A stretch of 64,000 bases of DNA from Sialis fuliginosa. Its lineage: Eukaryota > Arthropoda > Insecta > Megaloptera > Sialidae. Of the stretch, positions 11,460 to 21,920 are shown one piece after another. The DNA is taken from assembly GCA_961205875.1 (NCBI GenBank), contig OY540820.1:10726001-10790000 (forward strand). The letters run 5' to 3'. The position numbers and the translations under genes are program-made. The notes below the pieces were generated by a model. The model did not search any database. It saw only the letters and a list, made by a program, of their open reading frames with translations, and had not been told where the DNA came from. Position 1 is the first letter of the stretch; the number at the start of each line of letters is the position of its first letter.

Positions 11460-12170
11460 CTGACTGACTGACTGATTCATCATCGCCGAGTTGAAAGCTC
11501 TGGACTTAGAAACGTGAAATTTCAGGGAAATTCAACTCCCACGGGGGTAAAAAGAGATATACAGGTTTATACGGGAAAAATATTTTTTTGGTCGGATTTA
11601 GTTGAAACTTAAAATAAATACTTAACAATAAAAATAATGAAACATGTATTTCAGCATTTCCTAAAATTCGACCCTTGAGGGGTTGCAAGGGGGTTATTTT
11701 TTAAATTTTGATTTATTTATCTACATAACTGTTTAATAATATTCATTAAAAAATTAAAATTTCGATATTCAATCCTTAATAGCGTGAGAGGGGGAAGTGA
11801 GAGGATTTTTAATATGTTTATGTACTAGCTGCTTAAGTTATAATGGTGAATTCGGAAAAAAATAGTCTTCAATAAAAATTAAGATTTCGACATTCAGCCT
11901 TTAATGGCGGGATTAGACAGAGGGTGGGTTTTTGCAATTTTTAATTCGATCCGGTGAAAAAAATACCATAGGGTGGGGGTTTTTGGAGAACTATTTCCCC
12001 CTATCTCGCATAGGATCCAAGATATTTACAATTTTGTATAATGAATAAAAGGAAAAACAAAATAAAAAATTAATATTTCACCCCCTGTCACGAAAGGAGG
12101 GTTGTAATTAGTTTCATTCGATCTGGTGGGAAAATACCACGGAGATGGGAGTTTCGAAGCCGCGGGTATC
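11460..12170 (+). repeat. Diverged relative of the 4611/51071 repeat
   Basis: It begins after GACTGACTGACTGATTCATC. The CAACTCCCACGGGGGTAAAA, GGTCGGATTTAGTTGAAACT and ATGAAACATGTATTTCAG blocks match the two better copies. Degenerate copies of similar phrases follow down to about 12170. Non-coding. Confidence 0.6.
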
Positions 12171-12180
12171 AACTAGTCTT

Positions 12181-12944
12181 TAATAGTATAATATAATTTA
12201 TAAATAAAACCAGGTGTTTTCAAATTATCGACTTCATCATGAATTTTATTAAGATAATTACTATAAACATGCTGTTGATTCAAACATCGTTAGAAGGTAC
12301 ACATATTTATAAACAGAATCCAAACAGAAGTAAATCCGTAATATCCGCAACTTGCAGCCAAATATACAAAGACTCATCTAGAAAATGCAAAAGCTTCTAG
12401 ACATTGCTGATAATAATAGACTCGTTGACAAAGCACGACTATAAAAAAAGACAACAGGTGTATTGTCATTGACAATGAATATACACCTTTCTTTCTACCG
12501 CATTTTTGTATTTTTTACATCACGTGACCGTTACATCGGCTTTTCTCGATAACTAAATAGTAGAACTGAACTTAAAGTAAGGAATCAATCGAAAAGATTT
12601 TATAAACAAAATAGTAAATAATTATAAATACCTACTGTGTTATACATATAATTTGAACTGTGCAGTTTTTAAGGTAAATATACATTTTTAAGTATTTTAG
12701 TTGCATATTTGTAATCTGATAATCCATGAGTGTTTTTTTTAAAGTTTATTTTAGATTTTTATTTTGTTAAACAAATGGAACACTGATTCAATTTTTATCG
12801 TCTTGGCATAGATCCTAAAATTATAGATGTATAAGAATGCGGTGAAAGTAATTGATATATTTTTATGTAGTGCTAAATTTAAATATATGTTGCAATGATT
12901 CCATTAACCCCATATGTTTGTATAATATACATTGTTACCCATCA
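12181..12944. other. AT-rich DNA, nothing recognised
   Basis: No terminal repeats or coding frames found. A short hairpin around 12454-12491 (CAGGTGTATTGTCA and its inverse) is the only structure. Confidence 0.45.
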
Positions 12945-13785
12945 CTTAAAAAAATATTGATTACCTCTGGTTTTTTTGAACAATTCAATTTTTTAGTATT
13001 TAAGGAACATTTTAAGACCAAATAGAAAAAAATCGCCTCTTTTTTCAATAATTCATAAAACAAAAAAATACATAAATCGTGTGCAGGTTATAACGCGATT
13101 TTTTTGTATTATGTATTTATTGTTTATTAACTTTTTACTCTACAAAATAAAAAAATAAAAATTATTGGAATTCGAACTCGGGACTGTTTATAAGATCTTT
13201 TAAAATGTTTTGTAAATTTTAAAATACAATCGACTCTCGATAATTTGAATCTCTCAATAATTTGAAGTTTTTTTCCGGCCCCTTGAAAAACACTCTCTAT
13301 AATTTGAAGTCAGTGCTTCCCAACTCTCTATAATCTGAAGTCTTTTGAATCACTCCTGTAATTCGTTTAATCATGTATGTACATACGTACTTTTAATCAA
13401 ACTCTTGTTTATTTGAATTTTTCCTAACTTCCTCTTGGTTATTTGAACTCTTATTATTTTGAACTCTCGGTAATTTGAACTTTTTCTCTGGTCCCTTGAG
13501 TTTTAAATTATCGAGAATCGACTGTCTAAACCAAACGGTATTTTATATCGAAAAATCACAAGAAATACAATAATTTGCTTTTATTAACTTTTTTGTTTAT
13601 TATGAAGAGTAAAAAGTTAATAAACTATAAATGCTAAATAAAGTTCGTGTTATAATTCTGCATACGGTTTACGTATTTCTCATTTTATGAATAATTAAAA
13701 AAACGCCAAGGTGATATTTTCTTTTTGGTCTTAAAATAAAGAATTGAATTGTACAAACAGATCAATTTTTTTATTAAAGTTGGCT
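12945..13785. mobile_element. Fold-back element enclosing a pogo-like MITE
   Basis: The arms at about 12945-13150 and 13590-13785 align in reverse complement across AATTCAATT, TTTTAAGACCAAA, ATTCATAAAA and TTTATTAACTTTTTACTCT. They are diverged, so the element is old. The pogo-like element at 13227-13524 sits between them. Confidence 0.65.
13227..13524. mobile_element. Pogo/Tigger-like MITE
   Basis: The left end CAATCGACTCTCGATAATTT and the right end AAATTATCGAGAATCGACTG are inverted. The interior repeats CTCTCTATAATTTGAAG-like units in both halves, as pogo-type non-autonomous elements do. TA precedes the left end. Confidence 0.7.
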
Positions 13786-15687
13786 TCCTGAGCACCGTGC
13801 ATATAAATTCATTGTTACAATAATTTTATACATAATGTTTGCAAACATTAGACATTAGAGTGATATTATATTACTACAAGATAGCAAACACACGTCACAA
13901 ATGTATTTCTATAACACGATTAATTCTGTAGTCGTACATCATAGGGAATACTGTATCGTACAAATAACCTAATTATAGATACGGTATTCCCTCAATTATA
14001 GCTTCAATTAATGATATTTTATTAGTTTCTCCACGTATAAACATCACTGCTCTTCACGAGACTGGGATGACAAATTAAATGAGAAATGCCCCATGAATAT
14101 CAGGGCATGTGACAAGAGTCGGAGGTCACAGGTACGGCCTTCAGATTTATACAATAAAAATGCTTTTGCTAGAAAATTTTTTAACCGTTGTTTTTATCTA
14201 CTGGAATTTTCAAATGTCTTAAAATGAATTTTCTCGTAAGTAAAATCAAAATAAATTCATTTGGCAGAGAATAGATTTGTGGAATGCCGTCTATAGAATT
14301 TGGCCTGTAGAAATTAAATTGATATCAGTCGAACTGGAAATACTTCGTAGAAAATAGTTATAAAGAAAATTATAGCTTATAAAATTCCGGTTTTCGTTCC
14401 GGCAAAAAATAACGGTTTTTCCGGTTTTCGGTTCAGTTCGGGTTCGAAGCCCTGGTTTATTGTATATTTAAATATATTTGATTAGAGCGACACTAGATCG
14501 AGACCCGCTCGATAGAATGGATCGACCCTTATACTACCTAGTAGTAACAATAATAAATTATTTATATTTATATTTTATTCAATGTTTCTAGTACAAAAAA
14601 TGCAAATATTTATTCCACATATTGAACCAATTAGCCTATTGATATATGAGTACTAAATATATCTTTAGTAATAATAATATTTTTCGAAATTACTTTACAA
14701 CCAATATTTTTACGATCATAAAATACATTTTTAATTTCAAGAAAAATATTTTTGGCATCACATATATTTTGACAACACATTTATTATATCATGTGAAGAT
14801 CTTAAAGACCAGTGACGGCTATCAAGTGATATTAAATCAAATTAACCATATGTTTAATTACTGCCTAAATAAATATACAAGATACTTTAGTTCCAGCCAA
14901 AATCTTGTTCCAGAACATAATAAAATCAACTTAAACATTTAACATGCACCACCTTTAAGTTGTTATCTTGATTTAAAGTTATTGCTATGGTATTTTTAAA
15001 AATTATTGCAATTTAGTCTAATTATCTCTCCAAATGCATTGCAGAAGTGTAACCATGCAATACGCTGGTAGTTTCATTGAGTGGGGTAATTTGTACAGTT
15101 GCATTTGCACATATCTATGTAGTTAAAAATACATAACGTTTAATAAGATCAACTGGTAATTATTTAATTTTAAGATTCGTATTAAACATTGATTTATACA
15201 ATTAAGTAATTTCATGTTTTTTATTTATTTGTATTTAAAATAATAGAAATTTTGATAATGAAATTATAATCTTATAATGTTATTGTTTAATAATTAAATT
15301 TTTGATTAATATTAAAATTAGTGCTTATTAAAATTTGTTAATGTGATGGATCTTAACCGAAGTTTTGTGAAGTTATTAAAGTTCTAAATGGGGAAAAAAC
15401 TGTTCGTTATTTGTTAAAATTATTTTATTAATTAATATGATATAATTTGAAGGGCTCTCGCAGACCAATCACCCTTATATGTATATTCCTAAATCAAAAA
15501 TATAAATGAAAACATACAAATATTTTTTCTTTAAAATTGTGTTATAATCATTGTTTTTGGAGTTCATTATATTTTAAAATTAAAAAAATAACCTTTATTT
15601 ATTATATAGGTATAATACATACAAATATATACTATAAAACCAAGGTATAAAAATTTCAAATTTTATTTTCATTGTTACTTGAATTTT
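13786..15687. other. AT-rich intergenic DNA upstream of the SMYD gene
   Basis: No supported gene. The 98-codon frame at 14646-14942 is mainly Asn, Ile, Phe, Lys and Thr, as expected by chance at this composition. At 14385-14457 there is a TTCCGG/CCGG-rich repeat whose relatives lie at 31600-31680 and 62453-62705. Confidence 0.5.
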
Positions 15688-15953
15688 CGATATTATAAAC
15701 GAGCTAACAATATTTGCAAGCACTTTCAAATGAGGTTTCAAACCGATCTGACAGTTTTCTTGAAGTTTCTTGAAGTGTTTGACAAGGTATTAAAATCGTG
15801 GTGATATTATGAAAATTATTTTATACGGTCAAAGTCGCCAACTGTGTTATAATAAGTTGAAGTACCACTGCTCTAAATTCCATAACTAATCCATACCCCA
15901 TTTGAAAGTGCTTGCAAGCTTGCAAATTTGTTAGCTCCTTTATAATACTGGAC
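15688..15953. mobile_element. MITE of the GTCCGGTATTATAAAGG family, diverged copy
   Basis: The right end GTTAGCTCCTTTATAATACTGGAC and the interior around ACTTCAACTTATTATAAC (inverted) match the copies at 2047 and 54209. It lies 150 bases upstream of the SMYD start, so it may contribute to the promoter region. Confidence 0.75.
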
Positions 15954-16101
15954 ATTATTTTACCTTATAAAAACATTAATTTTGGTTGTGTTCCTTTTTT
16001 TATAATTCCACAACTTCGAGGAGAAAGAATCACTTGATTTACGATATTTGAATAATAATAATACTTTTTGTTTTGCTTATATAGGATATTTTTAAATAAA
16101 A

Positions 16102-19100
16102 ATGGAAAACAGCGGTAAAATTAATGAAAAATGTGCCTTTTGTGAAAAACCAGCAGCTCATCGTTGTTCAGGATGTCATAATGCTTTTTACTGCTCCAGA
16201 GAGCACCAAAAAGGTCATTGGAAAATTCATAAAAGTGTCTGTAAGCCAGTGAAGGTAAATATAAATATTAATTCACTATTATAAATAAATGAAATGCAAA
16301 TAACTTTTAATTAATTTTCGTATTTTTCTAATACATAATAATTAATAATCTACTATTTTCGAACGTAGAATTTCGCGGTAGTTCAATTGTATAAACTTTC
16401 GATTATTGGGTTTTATTCCGCGTTGCACTATATTGTCACTTGACGTTTCGACCAACATCTCGTGGTCTTCTTCAGAAGGTGTAGCTGCTTAATTAAATAA
16501 CAAAACTTATACACAATGATGTATTACTCGTGTTTATTTGAAAATATGAATATTTTAAATTTTAACTGCTCAGTTATTAATTTATTTGTATTTTATTTTT
16601 TAGGTTTGTCAAGATTCTACTTTAGGACGTCATTTAATAGCTGTAAGAGAAATCAAACAAGGAGAAATAATACTACGAGAGAAACCTTTAGTGAGGGGTC
16701 CTTCACAGGTAACACAATAGATTTCCGTTACTTTTATTTCGTTGCATGACCAAGAACATTTACTACTGCCATTTGAATGGTTTAATAAAATATATTTATT
16801 AATTAAAAATTTATAATAAATTTTCATTTTAGGTTACTCCACCAGTATGTTTAGGTTGCTTGAAAAGTCTCTTACCGGATAGCGGTCTAACACCTCGGCC
16901 TTGTTCTAAATGTGGATGGCCAGTGTGTAGTATTAATTGTGAAGCTTCTCCAGACCACATACCAGAATGTGAATATACCCAACAACGAGGTTTCAAGGTA
17001 AGGGGATAAAGAATAATTTAAATAAACTGATATTTTTATAATTCTTTTTAAACAAATACTACCAACATTCCACGGTCTTATTAATTTTTCATTATAAAGA
17101 TATAAACCATTATTTAATATTTTTATTTACTATAAATGCATAAAATATTGTATATTTAAAATAAGACAAATGTGGAAGCAAAATAACTTAATTAATACAT
17201 TATAATACATTAGTTCAATTTTTCTATAACTTAAACTAATTATAGTTTAGGCATTCTAACGGTAAAAGTCCCGTCAAAATCGGTACAGTAGTTTTTTTGT
17301 CAACTCAGAACAAACAAACATACAACGATTGCTAATGCAATTCTACATAACATCGTTAAAAAATATATAGGGTGTTCCATTTGAAATAGTTGAGAAGAAT
17401 AACTTTGAAGTTATCAAAATTTAAAAATTAATTTTGAACATCCTGTACATGGTGACTCTTAGATATTTAAACAGGAGCACCCTACAACCTCCTACAATAA
17501 GGTCCATATTTAATTTCGTCTTCAAAGCTGCGGCCGCGGAAGTGCTGAATTTTTAAGTGGAGTAATGTAAAAATCAATTTTTTTGAAAAAAATATAATTA
17601 CGTCTAAACGGGTCATTAGATGGGGCTAATATTTTAGATATGAATAAACATCCCAAGAGAAGTGTTAAATATGCAAAAATATTCAGGGCATTCCATTAAA
17701 AAGCATGCCCCACTTTTTGTAGCATCCTGTATATTTGAAAATAATTTCAATGTATGCACATTTACCCACAGTTTACATCTGTATTAAAAATATTTTTTTA
17801 TCTGTTATAGTGTACGAGCTATCGAACCTCCACGCACTATTGCTCCATCCTGTATATAAATTTTAAATTTATTTATGTATGTATCTGAAAATCTAATAAT
17901 TAATAAATATTTTGAATTTATAGGTCGAAATAAAACATTTCGTGAATCCACATCCAAGTTACCAGGGTCTTATGTTATTGAGATGTTTGTATCTTCGTGA
18001 CCACCATCCTGAAAAATGGGAGCAACTTACTTCATTTGAGTCTCACGATGAGCAAAGAAAAGAAACATCTCAGTATGATCAAGACAAAATATCAGCACAG
18101 TTCATTATCAAATTTTTTAAACTCGAATCAAAGTTTACTGAAAATGAAATTATGAAAATTGCTGGTATTGTTCAAGTAAGTTTCTAGAGGCCGAAAAAAT
18201 AGGCTTTTTGGGATTTTTTTTCAGAAATACTACAAAATAAATCGAGATTCCAATAAAGAGTGTTTATTATACATATCAGTGACTGTATACAATTTTTTTT
18301 TGAAGCGATTAATTTCAAAATGGCGGCTGTGCAGCGTTTTGCCGATGACGTCTCCGTTTTTTCGGGGTCCACGGCTGGACGAACAGCTCCTGTAATTTTT
18401 GAATTATAATAAGCCAATTTTTTTTATTATGATCAATTTTTACACACGGATTCTGAATATTTTTAAATCATGATTGTGCCTATTAGTCCTGAATTTAGTC
18501 GACTTATTCAGATTTTTTTAAATAGATCTTAAATACGTTTAGCAATCTTTATTTCTAATAATGTAAGAATAACTAGGTTTTTAATTATTATCTATTCGGT
18601 TTAAGATTTATTGTAACAATACTTATATTTCCATGCAGGTAAACGCTCACGAAATTCCTTTAACCGACCCACACCACGTTGCAATCTACAGCACTGCAAC
18701 AATGCTGGAACACAACTGTCGTGCAAATTGCTACAGGAGCTTTTCTTCACGCGGAGAGCTCTTGGTATCTTCCGGGGTAACGATTACCCCCAACACACAT
18801 CTTAGTATCTGTTACACTGATCCGCTCTGGGGTACTTCTAATAGACGCCATTTCCTGCAACAGACTAAATTCTTTTCGTGTACCTGTGAAAGATGCAGTG
18901 ATCCCACAGAATATGGCATTATGTTCGATGCTGTAAAGTGCCAGAACAAGTAAGATTTATTTTATTTTTCTATTTCTAACGTTTATGTATTAATTTAAGT
19001 TAAAGATAAGTTTATTTATATATACAGAGTGTGTCCCAAAAGTCTTCTTATGAAGATTTTACACTGTCAGTTAAAGACTCTGATTGGTAAAATCCATTGT

Positions 19101-21017
19101 TACTGAACAGTTATAGATACTAAATTATAAAAAAATATCGTCATTAGGAATGTATAGTAGAATATGGACCATTGAGTAAAAAAATGTACAATTTAAATCT
19201 TCTGTTTATTTTTGTAATTACATTTTTTTAAATGGATTTTGGCTTCTGGATATAGGACGCGTCGATTAGATCGTTCAATCGGCCAACGTTTTGTCGTACA
19301 TTGCAAAGGACATCAATAAATCCCTGAAGATGGCCACTGCAATGTGTGACGAAACGTTGGCCGATATAGTTTTCGTTTTTTTCGATTAATGGGTTTTTTT
19401 TTAATTCTCATGAACTTTTGTTACTAATAAAACAAGTAACTCTTTATTTAATCAATTTAATTACCAAAGTCCGCAAATATAGTTTTTTTTTAAATTATAG
19501 CCTTTTATTTTGTTCATGTTTTTTCTCCAGTAATGGCAAAGGTAAAACTAGTAATGAACACGCAGTGATAGACACTTATTTTAATAATTTTTATAATGAG
19601 TCTGTAAATTATTGCAATGGCAATACGGATTGTAAATGACTGGAGGTTTCTATTTCAATTAAATGTTTATTTTTAATTGGTTAAGTTAATTAATATTTTA
19701 TTTTTTATAGAAACTGCGATGGTTACTTATTACCGAAATCATTCCTAGATGAAAAATCTCAATTTCTTAATAGCAATAATAACGGAATTAGCAAAGAACA
19801 TGGGATATCGACATGGTTTTGTAATAAATGTACTCAGACGTGTCCCTATGAAACTGTTCAAAACGTTTTGGAACATATTGGTACAGATATGCAGGTAGGT
19901 AATAAATATTATCATGTGTATTGTTCGCGTTGGCTTCAGAACTGGATTGACCAGGTCTCCGGTTTTGACCCGAAGTCTCAGGGTTTGGGTGCAATTTCTC
20001 CGGGTTTTGCAAAAAATGAAAAAAAAGGTGGTCAAAAATAGAGCAGGGGACATAACAGTGCAGATTATGGTAATAAATTTTATAAAAAAAAAAGATAAGA
20101 TAAAATAAAAAAGGGGTCTTCATTTACATCTCAGGGCTTAACAAAACTAAAATCTGGTTACCCTATTCACAACAGTTAATCTTATCTTTTAAAAATTGTG
20201 ATTATATTTTGGCATCACACTATTCATAAATAATGTACAATAAATAAGTACTTATTAATATTAATATATATTTTTGTGTTTAATTTTGACATCCACTTTG
20301 ATGCAGGCAATGCGCAAGGGAGATATAGCAAACTGTGAACTATTCTTGGAGCACTATGGCAAAATCTTACATCCAAATCACTTCTACTTAATTGATGTGA
20401 AAATTGCACTTGCACAGTTAATTGGAAATATTCCAGGCAACGGTCTTGCAGATATATCTGATGAACATCTCCATTTAAAAGCACGTCTGTGTCGGCAAAT
20501 GTGTGATCTACTGGAAAAGTTAATACCCGGTAAATAACTTATATGATTTTACTATTCCAGTGGCGTTCGATACGCAAACTTTAAATTAAGCTTTAATTGA
20601 ACACGTGGAACTTTTATATTTTTGGTGCATTAACTAAGAACACCCCACTCTAAGATAAATACATTTGTAATGTTTTTTTTAGCTGAAAAACGTGCCAAAG
20701 GTTCACTATTATTCGAATTACATGCGGCCGTAGCAGAAATCGGCAGACGAAAAGCGGCACAAGGAGAAATTGGCCCAGAGGCACTAGAAGCGATGATACT
20801 GGTAATTTTGGGTGAATTATTTTATAATTTATATAAACAATAAAATTGTTTTTATTTTTAGGAATCTAGAAAAATTCTTTCCGATTCTGTCGAACTTCTT
20901 CGCAATGAACCAGAAAATCTCCCAGAAGGAAAAATTTGCGTACAGGCAAAACAAAATATCGTTGAAATGGACATTTTATTGAAGAGTATTCATGCTAAGA
21001 TTGGCGACTCACCTTAA
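16102..21017 (+). CDS. SET and MYND domain protein, arthropod SmydA type (nine exons)
   Basis: Exons, all GT-AG and in frame: 16102-16254, 16604-16708, 16833-16997, 17924-18175, 18639-18949, 19711-19894, 20307-20529, 20683-20801, 20862-21017; 555 residues. An N-terminal MYND zinc finger (C11, C14, C22, C25, C31, H35, H43, C47) starts the protein. It is followed by the first SET segment (about 55-86), a second MYND-like finger (C92, C95, C110, C113, C118, C122, H128, C132), the SET core with EHNCRAN at 249-255 and Tyr284, a post-SET cluster (C306, C308, C311), and a helical C-terminal region. The extra N-terminal finger is typical of arthropod SmydA proteins such as Drosophila SmydA-8/msta; SMYD proteins are protein-lysine methyltransferases. 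Glu replaces the usual first Asn of NHSCxPN and Ala the Pro, so activity may be lost (inference). The start is the first Met before the finger; a possible 5' UTR acceptor lies at 16082-16083. The exact SmydA subtype is not certain. Confidence 0.93.
16440..16480 (-). other. Hammerhead-like motif in SMYD intron 1
   Basis: Read on the minus strand: CTGAAGA (16475-16469), a stem of GACCA (16467-16463) with TGGTC (16454-16450), then GAAA immediately after (16449-16446) and CGTC. This is the hammerhead core order and a motif common in Penelope-like elements. No reverse transcriptase is nearby, so it would be a solo remnant. Confidence 0.5.
17361..17860. repeat. Transposon-derived sequence in SMYD intron 3
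   Basis: It starts ATAGGGTGTTCCATTTGAAAT and contains three spaced ATCCTGTA phrases and a GGCCGCGG block, atypical of the flanking intron. ATAGGGTGTTCC-type ends are common on insect DNA transposons. It inflates intron 3 to 926 bases. Confidence 0.5.
19279..19365 (+). repeat. Palindromic hammerhead-like repeat in SMYD intron 5
   Basis: TCGGCCAACGTTTTGTCG (from about 19280) is mirrored by CGAAACGTTGGCCGA at 19350-19364. Between them are CTGAAGA (19324-19330) and GAAA (19351-19354) on the plus strand. The intervening 20 bases pair poorly, so the stem II is weak. The phrase is typical of Penelope-like termini. Confidence 0.45.
19372..19580 (+). mobile_element. Partial AAGGTACTGGCACCAGT-family MITE in SMYD intron 5
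   Basis: It carries the family interior from GATTAATGGG through CAAGTAACTCTTTATTTAA, CCAAAGTCCGCAAATATAG and TTATAGCCTTTTATTTTGTT to the CACGCAGTGAT block. The outer ends are missing. It abuts the palindromic repeat. Confidence 0.8.
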
Positions 21018-21119
21018 AATCGATTTTTTATTATTTACACAATTAGTATTAATTTTTCAGATAACATGGTTTTCAGAATGATATTATAAAAAAGATATAT
21101 TTTATATATAATATATCTC

Positions 21120-21125
21120 AATAAA
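21120..21125 (+). terminator. Poly(A) signal AATAAA for the SMYD gene
   Basis: This canonical hexamer lies 103 bases past the SMYD stop codon in AT-rich sequence, with nothing coding between. It is the first AATAAA downstream, so the 3' UTR would be about 120-140 bases. Confidence 0.6.
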
Positions 21126-21193
21126 GATATGTATCTGCAAATCTTTGCTAACTGACATGAGTCAATTATTATACAAATATCATAGCCTCCACA

Positions 21194-21208
21194 GGGGGGG
21201 GGGGGGGG
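21194..21208 (+). repeat. 15-base G homopolymer with repeat debris to about 21400
   Basis: An unbroken run of 15 G lies just past the SMYD 3' end. It is followed by AT-rich sequence and a GC-richer fragment at about 21320-21410 that resembles the ends of hAT-type MITEs elsewhere in the window. The length of such runs is often unreliable in assemblies. Confidence 0.7.
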
Positions 21209-21920
21209 CATTAAATAAAAATTATTTTTTAATCTGGTAAATGATTTTTTTGAAAATTGAAATGACAAAAAAGTTATTTGGAAATAATTGGTAAAAATGT
21301 GTATTTTCTTTTTACTCGTACCCCTTTCTTCCCCCCGAAAAATAATCACTTGCAGGAGAGGGCCCTCCAAAAATCCTGGCGTAGGAGCCCGCGATAAGAT
21401 GTGGGGGCCATGACAAATATAGACATTTTTTGTAGTTAAAAACCTTATTGTAATGGACTTTTGATTAAATGGTCCAATGAAAGATTCGCATTTGTTTTTA
21501 TTAATTAATATTGTTTTCTTATTGTTGATAAATAAATAAAGTTATTATAATTTTTGTTGAATTTTATTTGCAAAAAATAAAAATAATTAATAAAATTAAG
21601 TAATAGTCTAAATCTAGAAATATATTTTAAAATTAAAATTTTCAGATTTTGCGTAAAATTATTAATTTGAAAAATAAAAGAAAAGTTATAGTTTTTAGTA
21701 TGAATTTAATAGTATTCAGAAATTATATTATGAAAAATTGGTAAAAACATAAAAAATGTGAGAAACCTATCAAAAACGAATAAAAAATAACAATTAGAGA
21801 CACTTATATTTGTATTTGCCGCCAATATATAATTGGATTCTGATTGGTTGTATGATTTTGTTTAATATTATACCGTTGAGCGTCGCTACTGCAATTATTA
21901 TTTATTTTGTGGTTATAAAC

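Noticed and set aside
13160-13185. Second B-box-like GAGTTCGAATTCC
   Set aside because: It lies inside the fold-back element with no A box at the right distance and no tRNA fold.
14646-14942. 98-codon open frame
   Set aside because: Composition is Asn/Ile/Phe/Lys-rich as expected by chance in AT-rich DNA; no domain or splice support.
19418-19639. Possible extra SMYD exon in intron 5
   Set aside because: The sequence is a MITE interior found at seven other sites, and joining exon 5 to 19711 already keeps frame and the zinc-binding motif.
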